From Branchiostoma belcheri (lineage: Eukaryota; Chordata; Leptocardii; Amphioxiformes; Branchiostomatidae), in contig NW_017804653.1 of assembly GCF_001625305.1 (NCBI RefSeq), forward strand, positions 447,446 to 511,445: DNA of 64,000 nucleotides, read 5' to 3'. How positions within the stretch are numbered: position 1 is the stretch's first letter; each line of letters begins with the position of its first letter. Shown here piece by piece: positions 48,301-58,100 of the stretch. Below the pieces are notes generated by a model that was given only the letters and a program-made list of their open reading frames with translations, did no database searches and was not told where the DNA came from. The position numbers were made by a program, and so were the translations under genes.

Positions 48301-51300
48301 CGGACTGCCTAGCTAGACAGAGCGCTGTCAAAGTTTTGCGCTGAGGAAAGAACTTCACGTTTGAATCTTTGTCTGTCCCTGATCTTAGCGATCTCGCTCG
48401 GAAGACTGTTCCATACTTTAAAAGTTGTTGCTACAAAGGTTCTCATATGATTGTTGGTGTGGGAGACGGGGACCACCAGCGTGTTTTTATGATGTGATTT
48501 TGACTGGCGTGTCACCCGCCGCACCTCTTTGTGCTTAGGAACAAGGTCATTTATTAGGGCTGGTGCCTCTCGGTGGTACATACAGTGGAAGAGAGACAAT
48601 GCACCAACTTTCCTGCGGTGGTCCAAAGGTCGGATACGCGCGTTGGACAGACCAGCTAAGAAAAATTTCATGATTTTCAGGGCTCTCATTTGTATAGAGT
48701 CAAGCCTAGCTAGCTCGGTTGAAGATGACCACTCGGTAGCCCACACACTTGGGCATCCGTCTTCTCCAGCGGCACCATATCGAGGGAGACGTGCTGGTTC
48801 CGGTTGGGATACTTGCAGCGAGCTGCCGGATGACTTGGTTACGCTCAAGTTCCGCCTTGATCATGCCAGCGCGCCTGGTGCTGCTCTTGTCCGCCAGCTG
48901 AGGACAACTTCCGTTGGAGACTTGTCCCTCTAATTGAGGGTGTAAAGTGCCTTTCCCAAGGGCACAACGTCGGTGCGCATGTTCGGACATACCCCAGTGC
49001 TCCGACCCGGGATCGGACCCGGGTCTCCTTGTTTGAGCGCTGAACGCTTAACCCACTACGCCACACGACGCCACTTTCATCACGTTAAAGAGACGTTATA
49101 AACCCCTTCCATACTGTATATGTGTCCTTGTTACGTACCTGTGTTCCTGTAGTCTACACAGGCCAGACAGTCACAGTGGGCCGCGGTGTTGCCGCACCGG
49201 TTTTCCGAGGAGCAGCATGGGAAATTACTGCCAGGGTCGCATTCGGCGGGGTTTATACGGTCTTCAGTATCGTATTCATGTCCACAACTCAAATCTTTAC
49301 GCCACTTCCTAGGAGCTATTAGGTAATAAAGACATTAAACGATTCGCTCTGTCAGTCACCAGTCATGCGTACACAGAAATATTTGTAGTCTCGGTACTCA
49401 TTGCCCAAACACCAGATCCTATCTCCCACTCAACAATCAAGACCACAGCATGTACTAAACAAAGCCGCTAGATTACTTATAGTTGACCTGGACCTTTGTT
49501 GTCCCATCCTTAACCTATCTACCAAATATCATAAAGATACATGCAGCACATCCTAAGTTATAACCGTTTAAAAAGTCGTCATACATTTTGTATATATGGG
49601 GTACCTAACACACATAACCGGCGCAATGGTCAATTGGGTAGATACTCGCCTTGCATTCGATAGGTTGTAAGTTCGATCCCCGGCTATAACGTGACCATAG
49701 ACTTAGAAATGGTACTGCTTTCTCTGCTTAGCACTCAGCATTTGGGAATCTGTATGAGAATTAAACCCCCACTACCAGTGAACTAGCCCTGTAGTGATTG
49801 CACTACTGTTTGGCCCAACGGCCACTGACCGGAGATGGGCGCCGCCCTTTGCACCACCTGGTGCGGAAAGGACTTGAACTTTTTTTTTACCTTAACACAC
49901 TTAACTTCGACGAAGGTGATAAATAGCTTGCAGGCCTCACCACAGACTGGCACTTCACACAGCTCCCATCGCACTAACGGATTCGTGGTGAAGCACCAGA
50001 CTCCGGGTTCACCATCCGGATTCCGGCAGTAGTTCTCCTCCAGTCCGGATGATGGGTAGTTATGCGGTGTCTTGTCGTGTGTATGTGGAAACAGCCTGTC
50101 CCAGCGTTGACACGTCTTTCCTGTCCTGGTCACAGAGACGGTTCCTCGGTAGGATGCCCCATCCCTCACCTGGCAGGGTTCTGGGAGATGAAAATGCATC
50201 TGAATTGTACTTTCATACAGAAATATTGGACAAACACCTGTTTATACTGAATGAGCAATTCACAAACTGAATGTAACACCAATTCTAATGACCTACCAAA
50301 TTCACAGATGAAACCAGCGTCTATCTTACAGCCCACGTCGTTCCACTTATTTCTGTTGTGGAAGGAGAGGTCGCCCGAGTTGTCGGGGAAGTACACCGCA
50401 CATCGCTCCTTTCCTCCGCTCGGCTGTCCCTCGGCCCAGTTTTCCCATTCCATCGGCTGAGAACCGCGTGAGAAATTCCACGTTCCGCCTGTAGAACGGG
50501 TCATCCCGAAGTAGAAAACCTTCGTCGTGTCCGCTGCGTTCTTTAAAGCGACAAGGAAGTCGTTGGTGGCGCTGTCACCAGGCATGGCCAGAGTGCTTCC
50601 TTCCTCTTGGCAGGTCGCCAAAGCCTGGTCGTACTCACTCTCGGTGTCGTAGGCACGGTAACAGCGGTGTGTGTGTGTGAGGTGCCAGTAGCCATTGGAA
50701 CACTCTCCAACTGTGGTTAAAATGTAAGGGTAAGAACTTACTCGGGGGGGGGGTGGGGTGAAAATACTTACTTTGCCTTGTAATGATTGTACACCTCTAT
50801 TGCACAATTTAGTCACACTGGGCTAAACACAGGTAAAACAATTTCAAAGTTAAGAGATACAAGATACATACCATTTATACATTCCGTTATTTTATTATCT
50901 TGACACAACAATAACCAAGTTCAGTACCTGTAATAACCTGGACTTCGCACAGTGTCAGGATTCGGGATGGACCAGTCAGACGAACCCCCACATACCGTCC
51001 TATCATCCACCGACACGGAATGGAAACGGACGGCTTCGTCACGTCGATTTGATGATCACCGCCACACCTGGGGTTCTCGCTGACCTGGTCAGAATCCCCG
51101 ATGTGGATGTTGAAGGGGTTGAGTCGTTCCGAACAACAGTCCATGCGGTTGAAGATGACCACTCTGTAATTGATTGCAATTAAGTATAATACACTTCAAG
51201 AGGGAAAACTGTCCTTGACTCGCTGGCCTAAAAAAACTTTGATTCGAAATGAAAGTGCTGTTGCCCACATAGGTCAACATCACCATTCTGTTGAAAACAG

Positions 51301-53584
51301 ATAAATGGTTTGTCATTGCCTTCGTTTATTCCTGTACTGTATATAATTTTTTATTTAATTCATATTGCGGCTTTAATTGTGGCTTTAATTTAGGGCCTGA
51401 AATACATTTTACATTGCATATTCCTTTAAAAAGGCCAAATGCATCCTCGAGCTCCACCTATATCTATAGTTGTGGTTGTTTTCTAGTTCATGAATTTGAA
51501 CATCTGTATAGCCGGTATAACCGCCCTTCAGCGTAACACACCAGTCTCGCAGGCACGTGGCGCGGCAGCAGCTGGCTATATTACACCGAACACTCGTTAC
51601 ACTCAATCTTTGCACATTTAATTGCAGGAGTTGTGATGGCATGGAAAGAGATGAGAACATTAACGTTGCCTTTTGCTAATTAAATACCCTCATCTCGTGT
51701 CTATACGTACCTGTCAATCACATACGATCGGCCGAGGTCCACCCACCAGCTAGGACCAGTCTCCTCCTTTGTGTGTGTACAGGTGGCAGTGCCGTAGTTC
51801 ATGTAGGTATTGGTGATCCCGTCTACAGCAAGGCTGGCAACCCCGGGTCCCTGCGTCCCGTTAAGGGAGCTTGTCTGGAACGCCGTCTTCCCCAGAGCAG
51901 CATTCAAATCTATTCCGGACGAAAGATATCGTCAATAAAAGTATTTCCATCGAAGAGTTCTATGGTTAAACGCATCTGATGCAATTTCAGGGCAGCAAAA
52001 CTGGAATATTCTAAATAAGGCAATCTGCATGATATTGACACATACTGTCCTACATTTGCATCAGTTTTTCATAATTTGGACATTTAAAACAGGGCAGAAA
52101 AAAGCTCTGAGTCGAGTCTTATTTTTTCTAGATGTTACCCCGAAATCGGCCAAGGTTTCTACCAGTAACCGTTTTTCGTCACAATTTCGTCATTTTTGCT
52201 CAATGAATGTCAATATTGGGCAAGTGCTGTCTCAGCGTAGTATATAGATGGATGGCTAAATATTGGCTTTCTAAAATCTTGGTTTCAAGCCTTAAAAACT
52301 GCATTGGGCACCTTTAGCAAACTTAATATGTAGATAAATAAATGACTAGAAGGTTATTGGATTTGAACAATCTTCTTTGCAAGCCCAAAAAATGGATTGG
52401 GCAGCTTTAACAAAGTCCTGTACGCAGGGCCATGAGCTGTTCACCACATAGGTGTTTTGTAGTCCTTCTGCTGCCTTACTCGGGGCAATATTGGCTGATT
52501 CTACTTCCCACCACAAGGTGTCTCTTGTATGTAAACACCTCACGGTTGTGTGTAAAGCACGATCGAATTACCAGCCTGATCAACCGAATTCACGGATCAC
52601 TGAATGCTCTACTGAACTAAATATTCTATAGCTGGGCCGTCTCTTTTTTCTAATGTCTGCTGCGTAAATTCGGTAAAAAAGTGAACAGCCAGGGTAGAAG
52701 GTCCTAACAGCCTCCGTATCTCACGGCACCCCTCTTGGGTAAATCATGTTTTGTTGGTGAAAGCCGAGCGAGAAGCAACAACAAAGTATGTTGGAATGAG
52801 GGTACATAGATAATTCATCGATGGCGCAGCACCAATACATACTTACATCGCGTGTTCTCGTTGAACTATAGGACCACATCGCCCTGTTTTTCTCAGACCC
52901 TTGCAGACTAATTAGCTGACGTCACAGTTGGGTTGGGCAGCACTAGGCCCAAAATGATCTAAAATGGGAGTACCAACTAACAGGTCTCAAGCTGTTTCTT
53001 TCCGTACAAATTTTGACCCAAGAAGAAACCGGCAGGGTTCAAGCTTTACCAGTTTAGCAAAAATTGTCAAGTATACCGGTTTTTTTTCCACAAGGACAGA
53101 CCTGTGTGGTATGGTCTGGTTCTCAGTGCGGATGGATATAAGCAGTACTGGAGTAAAATTTAGACTTTGTTTAGAGCTTCCGTTGTTTAATTTAAAAGTG
53201 GACAAGCCCTTTTTTCTTTAGTTATCAACTAGAAAGGGCTGGCATGAAGCAATGTACAAACAGACGACATCTAAATTGTCATATAAACATTCCTTGTAAT
53301 CCATGTCCCAGATCGAATCCGTTTTGCCAAATATGAACCTTGCAAACTATCATCGCAAAAAATACTTTGTTTCGAGTATACATGGTTTACAGTTTTTCAA
53401 CTTCTACAAAACACAAGCGTAGACTGAGTGAAGATATCACCATATTGTCTGTTAATGCTTATGCAGTTAATGGTCATGGATGACTAGCTAGGTACCCACC
53501 CGTTGTCGCAAAAGCACCAGACAGGCAGCAGCACAGGCCCAACAGCAGCGCCAGTGATGTTCCGGTGATCGACAGGTTCCTCAT
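40135..53584 (-). CDS. Lectin-kringle-LDLa-SMB mosaic GPCR (receptor A)
   Basis: The eighteen exons are 53584-53500, 51909-51711, 51163-50928, 50710-50297, 50180-49941, 49315-49139, 47946-47857, 47485-47378, 47119-47033, 46680-46588, 46083-45958, 45567-45472, 45351-45112, 44756-44346, 44058-43995, 43372-43182, 42827-42680 and 42319-40135. All are GT-AG and sum to 1729 codons plus stop. Order: signal peptide (about 1-26, [16 protein letters not shown]), F-type lectin (29-173), CTLD (174-311), kringle (312-391), hevein-like Cys-rich module (392-450), six LDLa (451-650), kringle (651-730), CTLD (731-867), kringle (868-952), somatomedin B (953-1005), Cys-rich stem, seven helices (about 1340-1575) and a Thr/Ala/Glu-rich tail of about 150 residues. 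The predicted product is a plasma-membrane receptor with carbohydrate- and protein-binding modules outside and G-protein coupling inside; the ligand is unknown. Domain mixing of this type in amphioxus adhesion-like GPCRs has been noted, as I recall. A head-to-head copy (B) starts at 55139. Confidence 0.9.
42680..42827 (-). CDS. Receptor A somatomedin B domain
   Basis: The exon encodes [20 protein letters not shown] followed by [12 protein letters not shown], with the last Cys (EVC) in the next exon: the eight-Cys SMB pattern. SMB domains bind protein partners such as PAI-1 in vitronectin. Confidence 0.9.
43182..44058 (-). CDS. Receptor A third kringle domain, two exons
   Basis: Exons 44058-43995 and 43372-43182 join in phase 2 within the domain (GRSYTGR | LCQRWDSQ), unlike the single-exon kringles 1 and 2. 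All six Cys are present. Confidence 0.9.
43490..43855 (-). mobile_element. Insertion in a receptor A intron, absent from B
   Basis: The kringle-3 intron is 622 bp in A and 248 bp in B; the extra DNA lies here. It contains the perfect palindrome CCTTCCGCGGAAGG, a second hairpin cctcccccggagg and ttcacgctcaaaggggtgtt. No family was recognised. Confidence 0.5.
44105..44300. repeat. (CA)n-rich microsatellite in a receptor A intron
   Basis: Interrupted CA/CACACG repeats between the CTLD-2 and kringle-3 exons. A longer, purer (TG)n run lies at the matching place in B (63055-63182). Confidence 0.9.
44346..44756 (-). CDS. Receptor A second C-type lectin domain
   Basis: A phase 1-1 exon of 411 bp. 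The Ca-site motifs EPN ([10 protein letters not shown]) and WND (NKWNDGIC) are both intact, which in the family predicts Ca-dependent binding of mannose or GlcNAc-type sugars. The B copy (62571-62978) is one codon shorter and keeps both motifs. Confidence 0.9.
45112..45351 (-). CDS. Receptor A second kringle domain
   Basis: A single phase 1-1 exon with six Cys, [36 protein letters not shown] and RWMYC. The lysine-site anion is replaced (D-G-K). This is the exon type that has been copied in receptor B. Confidence 0.9.
45472..47946 (-). CDS. Receptor A six LDL-receptor class A repeats
   Basis: Six exons, one repeat each and all phase 1-1: 47946-47857, 47485-47378, 47119-47033, 46680-46588, 46083-45958 and 45567-45472. 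Each keeps the Ca-binding end CDG-x-x-DC-x-D-x-(S/T)DE or a close variant, e.g. [17 protein letters not shown]. Repeats 3 and 6 are most alike, as are 1 and 4, and 2 and 5, which suggests that a block of three was duplicated once. Confidence 0.9.
45700..45885. mobile_element. Inverted-repeat element in a receptor A intron
   Basis: tgcttactttgtaaactcta and tgtttacaaagtaaacgact, with gtccagtattgtctggtaat and ccggacttgatttttttatt, form an imperfect foldback. In B the two halves flank the composite insertion at 60693-61551. Confidence 0.6.
48140..49085 (-). mobile_element. LINE reverse-transcriptase fragment with a tRNA-SINE-like head, A copy only
   Basis: The minus strand at 48848-48309 reads as the end of a non-LTR ORF ([46 protein letters not shown]). 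At about 48960-49075 is a tRNA-like SINE head with an A-box-like gtggcgtagtgggttaagcg and B box ggtccgatccc. The corresponding B intron is only 284 bp and lacks both, so the insertion came after the gene duplication. Confidence 0.75.
49139..49315 (-). CDS. Receptor A hevein-like Cys-rich module
   Basis: A phase 1-1 exon of 177 bp. The Cys pattern [20 protein letters not shown] followed by AHCDC resembles the type 1 chitin-binding (hevein) core C-x(n)-CCS-x-x-x-x-CG-x(4)-C, with extra Cys. The B copy (59371-59526) is seven codons shorter between the first two Cys. The family assignment is tentative. Confidence 0.55.
49615..49720 (+). mobile_element. tRNA-derived SINE shared by both receptor copies
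   Basis: The A-box-like tggtcaattgggtagatact and B box gttcgatcccc are present here and, inverted, at about 58985-59075 in B. It therefore predates the duplication. Confidence 0.6.
49941..50180 (-). CDS. Receptor A first kringle domain
   Basis: A single phase 1-1 exon with six Cys in kringle spacing, [36 protein letters not shown] and RWELC. The anionic pair of the lysine-binding site reads D-G-E where plasminogen has D-x-D, so weak lysine binding is possible. Confidence 0.9.
50297..50710 (-). CDS. Receptor A first C-type lectin domain
   Basis: A single phase 1-1 exon encodes a long-form [44 protein letters not shown] and GFICEF. The WND motif is present, but the EPN/QPD position reads QPS. 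Canonical Ca-dependent mannose or galactose binding is therefore doubtful for this domain, in contrast to the second CTLD. Confidence 0.88.
50928..51909 (-). CDS. Receptor A F-type lectin (fucolectin) module, two exons
   Basis: Exons 51909-51711 and 51163-50928. The residues match the F-type lectin signature H-x26-R-x-D-x4-R/K exactly: His in CTHT, then 26 residues, then RMDCCSER. This motif forms the L-fucose pocket in the eel and fish proteins. Typical features WWVDLG, a C-terminal LTLCEV strand and paired Cys are present. The copy in B (56797-56995, 57534-57769) keeps every signature residue. Fucose binding is therefore a fair prediction. Confidence 0.88.
51480..51625 (-). mobile_element. 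LINE 3' tail shared by both receptor copies
   Basis: The family tail (cagctggctatattacaccg, ctgaagggcggttataccgg in inverse) lies between the two F-type lectin exons. Its mirror in B is at 57075-57230. Confidence 0.65.
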
Positions 53585-53745
53585 TCTGCCGCTAGATGAC
53601 TAACTCGTGTTGTACCAGTTCTTTTTAGTAAATTACTGTTGAAAAGTTCTGGCGCACGATCTTGACGTACCATGTACGGACAGATTCTACCAGCACCTAG
53701 TATTAAAAAGTGGTGCGTGTGGTATTTCACTTGTAGCACGAACTC

Positions 53746-53771
53746 CTACGTCACAGGTAACCATGGTAACC
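53746..53771 (-). promoter_or_regulatory. RFX X-box and CRE-like site upstream of receptor A
   Basis: GTAACCATGGTAAC at 53757-53770 fits the X-box consensus GTNRCC-N2-RGYAAC on both strands and is the core of a 16-bp palindrome. A CRE-like CTACGTCA (TGACGTAG on the gene strand) lies at 53746-53753. The X-box is 173 bp from the ATG. The same pair is kept in B. Confidence 0.5.
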
Positions 53772-53920
53772 ACTACCAAATAACGTACCACACCAGGTAC
53801 AAGTTGTGTGAGTGAGGGAAGTCATCGAATATTCATGTAATTAGTATCCTCCATCTGGTATTTTCTGACGTACTGTTTTCTGAATTATTAAATGACAGGA
53901 GCTCTGTGCCTGTCTGTACC

Positions 53921-54819
53921 CGCACCGGAATGTCAGCGCGTACAGTAAACAACACATTTTGTGTGTCCATTAAAAGTAAGAGTCCAGATGAATCATTTTT
54001 CCTGTAGCATAAACGTTACAAAATGTATACATAGTGGGACATAAATAGAATAGAAATCAACTAGAATAGAATAGTTGAATAGAATGAATGAATAGGATAG
54101 AATATACTTACTAGTTACCCTATTATAGTCCCTATCATTTAACTTACAAGTACTATCTTTTAATACCCCCTCCCCCTTTTCTCCACAGCTTCCTTCCGCC
54201 GATCACGGAATTCTTTGAAGCGCTAGTTTTGCTAGCCTGTGTGAGGTCACCAATTGCTACAGTTTCTTCAGATGTTTTCTATGCGGTGGATCCCTTTGTT
54301 ACCGCTTTACTGGTGATTCTGACGAGTTTTGAGAGGATGGTAGAATCGTCTGATTCCGAGTCCCGCGGCCATTTTGAATTTCCCGCGCAATGTCGTGTCA
54401 AAGGTCACCCTTATGTGTATTTGAAAACCCAGATAGTAAGGCCACACCGTCTTAATTTTATGTATGACATCCTCTGAAGACCCCCAAACTAGTGCGCGCG
54501 GGCGAATAAAAATGCAGCTAAACCACAGGGATTCGTTTTGCCAAATATCAACCTTGCAAACTATCATCGCAAACACTCAGTCTACGCGTGTGTAGTAGAC
54601 CTTGAAAAACTGTAAACCATGTATACTGGAAAAAAGTATTTTTTGCGATGATAGTTTGCAAGGTTAATATTTGGCAAAACCACAGGAATACAAAGCTGGT
54701 ATTGTGAATTTGCGGCAATACATAGCGACGTTGGTCGCCGCGACCAATGTTTGCCTTTTGATAACTTATTCGAAACACAAAAACACCTCTACTGTTTGGT
54801 AGAGATAGGTACAGACCGG
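53921..54819. other. Spacer at the centre of the inverted duplication
   Basis: About 900 bp that does not pair between the arms. It holds a promoter/first-exon-like segment (54229-54430, minus) also found at 38160-38345. It also holds a family 2 MITE fragment (54434-54720) with a second foldback nested in it. Confidence 0.7.
54434..54720. mobile_element. MITE fragment (family 2) carrying a nested foldback
   Basis: taaggccacaccgtcttaat, tgacatcctctgaagacccc and ctagtgcgcgcgggcgaata match the element at 18580-18989. At about 54540-54683 it is split by another foldback whose arms are caaatatcaaccttgcaaac and gtttgcaaggttaatatttg. The repeated aaccacagg at both borders looks like a target duplication. 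Confidence 0.7.
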
Positions 54820-54952
54820 TACAGAGCCCGTCACTGAATAATTCAGAAAACAGTACGTCATGAAATACCAGGTGGATGATACCAATGAAATGAATATTCG
54901 ATGACTCACACTCACACAACTTGTACCTGGTGTGGTATCTTATTTGGTAGTG

Positions 54953-54977
54953 GTTACCATGGTTACCTGTGACGTAG
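54953..54977 (+). promoter_or_regulatory. RFX X-box and CRE-like site upstream of receptor B
   Basis: GTTACCATGGTTAC at 54953-54966, then TGACGTAG at 54970-54977, ends 173 bp before the B ATG. It is the exact mirror of the A site. Confidence 0.5.
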
Positions 54978-55138
54978 GAGTTCGTGCTACAAGTGAAATA
55001 CCACACGCACCACTTTTTAATACTAGTTGCTGGTAGAATCTGTCCGTACATGGTACGTCAAGATCGTGCACCAGAACTTTTCAACAGTAATTTACTAAAA
55101 AGAACTGGTACAACACGAGTTAGTCGTCTCACGGTAGA

Positions 55139-58100
55139 ATGAGAAACCTGTCGATCACCGGACCATCACTGGCGCTGCTGTTGGGCCTGTGCTGCTGCCT
55201 GTCTGGTGCTTTTGCGACAACAGGTGGGTACCTAGCTAGTCATCCATGACCATTAACTTCATAAGCATTAACAGACAATATGGTAATATCTACACTCAGT
55301 CTACGCTTGTGTTTTGTAGAAATTGAAAAACTGTAAACCATGTATACTCGAAACAAAGTATTTTTTGCGATGATAGTTTGCAAGGTTCATATTTGGCAAA
55401 CCGGATTCGATCTGGGACATGGATTACAAGGAATGTTTATATGACAATTTAGACGTCGTATGTACATTGCTTCATGCCAGCCAGCCCTTTCTAGTTGATA
55501 ACTAAAGAAAAAAGGGCTTGTCCACTTTTGAATTGAACAACGGAAGCTCTAAACAAAGCCTAAATTTTACTCCAGTACTGCTTATATCAATCCGCACTGA
55601 GAACCAGAGCATACCACTTAGGTCTGTCCTTGTGAAAAAAAACGGTGTACTTGACAATTTTCGCTAAACTGGTAAAGCTTGAACCCTGCCGGTTTCTTCT
55701 TGGGTCAAAATTTGTAAGGAAAGAAACAGCTTGAGACCTGTTAGTTGGTACTTCAATGGTGCTCCCATTTTAGATCATTTTGGGCCTAGTGCTGCCCAAC
55801 CCAACTGTGACGTCAGCTAATTAGTCTGCAAGGGTCTGAGAAAAACAGGGCGATGTGGTCCTATAGTTCAACGAGAACACGCGATGTAAGTATGTATTGG
55901 TGCTGCGACATCGATGAATTATCTATGTACTCTCATTCCAACATACATTGTTGTTTCTCGCTCGGCTTTCACCGGCAAACACTGACAAAAATGATTTACC
56001 CAAGAGGGGTGCCGTGAGATACGGAGGCTGTTCACTTCCCGAATTTACGCAGCAGACATTAGAAAAAGGAGACGGCCCAGGCCAGCTATAGAATATTTAG
56101 TTCAGTAGAGCATTCAGTGATCCGTGAATTCGGTTGATCAGGCTGGTAATTCGATCGTCCTTTACACACAACCGTGAGGTGTTTACATACAAGCGACACC
56201 TTGTGGTGGGAAGTAGAATCAGACAATATTGCCCCGAGTAAGGCAGCAGAAGGACTACAAAATACCTATGTGGTGAACAGCTCATGGCCCTGCGTACAGG
56301 ACTTTGTTAAAGGTGCCCAATCCATTTTTTGGGCTTGCAAAGAAGATTGTTCAAATCCAATAACCTTCTAGTCATTTATTTATCTACATATTAAGTTTGC
56401 TAAAGGTGCCCAATGCAGTTTTTAAGGCTTGAAACCAAGATTTTAGAAAGCCAATATTTAGCCATTCATCTATATACTACGCTGAGACAGAACTAGCCCA
56501 ATATTGACATTCATTGAGCAAAAATGACGAAATTGTGACGAAAAACGGTTACTGGTAGAAACCTTGGTAACATCTAGAAAAAAATAAGACTCGTCTCAGA
56601 GCTTTTTTCTGCCCTGTTTTAAATGTCTAAATTATGAAAAACTGATGCAAATGTAGGACAGTATGTGTCAATATCATGCAGATTGCCTTATTTAGAATAT
56701 TCCAGTTTTGCTGCCCTGAAATTGCGTCGGATGCGTTTAACCATAAAACTCTTCGATGGAGATACGTGTATTGACAATATCTTTCGTCCGGAATAGATTT
56801 GAATGTGGCTCTGGGAAAGACGGCGTTCCAGACAAGCACCCTTAACGGGACGCACGGACCCGGGGTTGCCAGCCTAGCTGTAGACGGGACCACCAATACC
56901 TACATGAACTACGGCACTGCCACCTGTACACACACACAGGAGGAGACTGGTCCTAGCTGGTGGGTGGACCTCGGCCGATCGTATGTGATTGACAGGTACG
57001 TATAGACACGAGATGAGGGTATTTAATTAGCAAAAGGCAACGTTAATGTTCTCATCTATTATGCAATCACAACTCCTGCAATTAAATGTGCAAAGATTGA
57101 GTGTAACGAGTGTTCGGTGTAATATAGCCAGCTGCTGCCGCGCCACGTGCCTGCGAGACTGGTGCGTTACGCTGAAGGGCGGTTATACCGGCTATACAGA
57201 TGTTCAAATTCATGAATTAGAAAACAACCACAACTGTAGATATAGGTGGAGGATGCATTTGGCCTTTTTAAAGGAATATGCAATGTAAAATGTATTGCAG
57301 GCCCTAAATTAAAGCCACAATTAAAGCCGCAATATGAATTAGATAAAAAATTATATACAGTACAGGAATAAACGAAGGCAATGACAAACCATTCATCTGT
57401 TTTCAACAGAATGGTGATGTTGACCTATGTGGGCAACAGCACTTTCATTTCGAATCAAAGTTTTTTTAGGCCAGCGAGTCAAGGACAGATTTCCCTCTTG
57501 AAGTGTATTATACTTAATTGCAATCAATTACAGAGTGGTCATCTTCAACCGCATGGACTGTTGTTCGGAACGACTCAACCCCTTCAACATCCACATCGGG
57601 GATTCCGACCAGGTCAGCGAGAACCCCAGGTGTGGAGGTGATCATCAAATCGACGTGACGAAGCCGTCCGTTTCCATCCCGTGTCGGTGGATGGCAGGAC
57701 GGTATGTGGGGGTTCGTCTGACTGGTCCCTCCCGAATCCTGACACTGTGCGAAGTCCAGGTTATTACAGGTACTGAACTTGGTTATTGTTGTGTCAAGAT
57801 GATAAAATAATGTATAAGTGGTATGTGCCTTGTATTTCTCAAATTTGAACATGAGTTTACCCTAGTGTGACTAAATTGTGCAATAGAGGTGTATAATCAT
57901 TACAAGGCAAAGTAAGTATTTTGACTCCCCCCCCCCCCGAGTAAGTTCTTACCCTTACATTTTAACCACAGTTGGAGAGTGTTCCAATGGCTACTGGCAC
58001 CTCCCACACACACACCGCTGTTACCGTGCCTACGACACCGAGAGTGAGTACGACCAGGCTTTGGCGACCTGCCAAGAGGAAGGAAGCACTCTGGCCATGC

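Larger units (their letters stand above)
42900..53920. repeat. Left arm of the inverted receptor duplication
   Basis: This arm matches 54820-64000 in reverse order and orientation, including exons, many introns, older repeats and about 330 bp of promoter. Homology is still visible at the right edge of the window (63840 pairs with about 43060), so the true arm end lies beyond it. Confidence 0.9.

Noticed and set aside
49615..49720. Possible tRNA gene
   Set aside because: The A and B boxes are present but a proper cloverleaf and terminator are not seen; it is mirrored in the B arm and fits a SINE.
54548..55051. Minus-strand open frame of 167 codons at the palindrome centre
   Set aside because: It crosses the receptor B promoter and foldback DNA; there is no domain, and the mirrored A promoter does not keep it.
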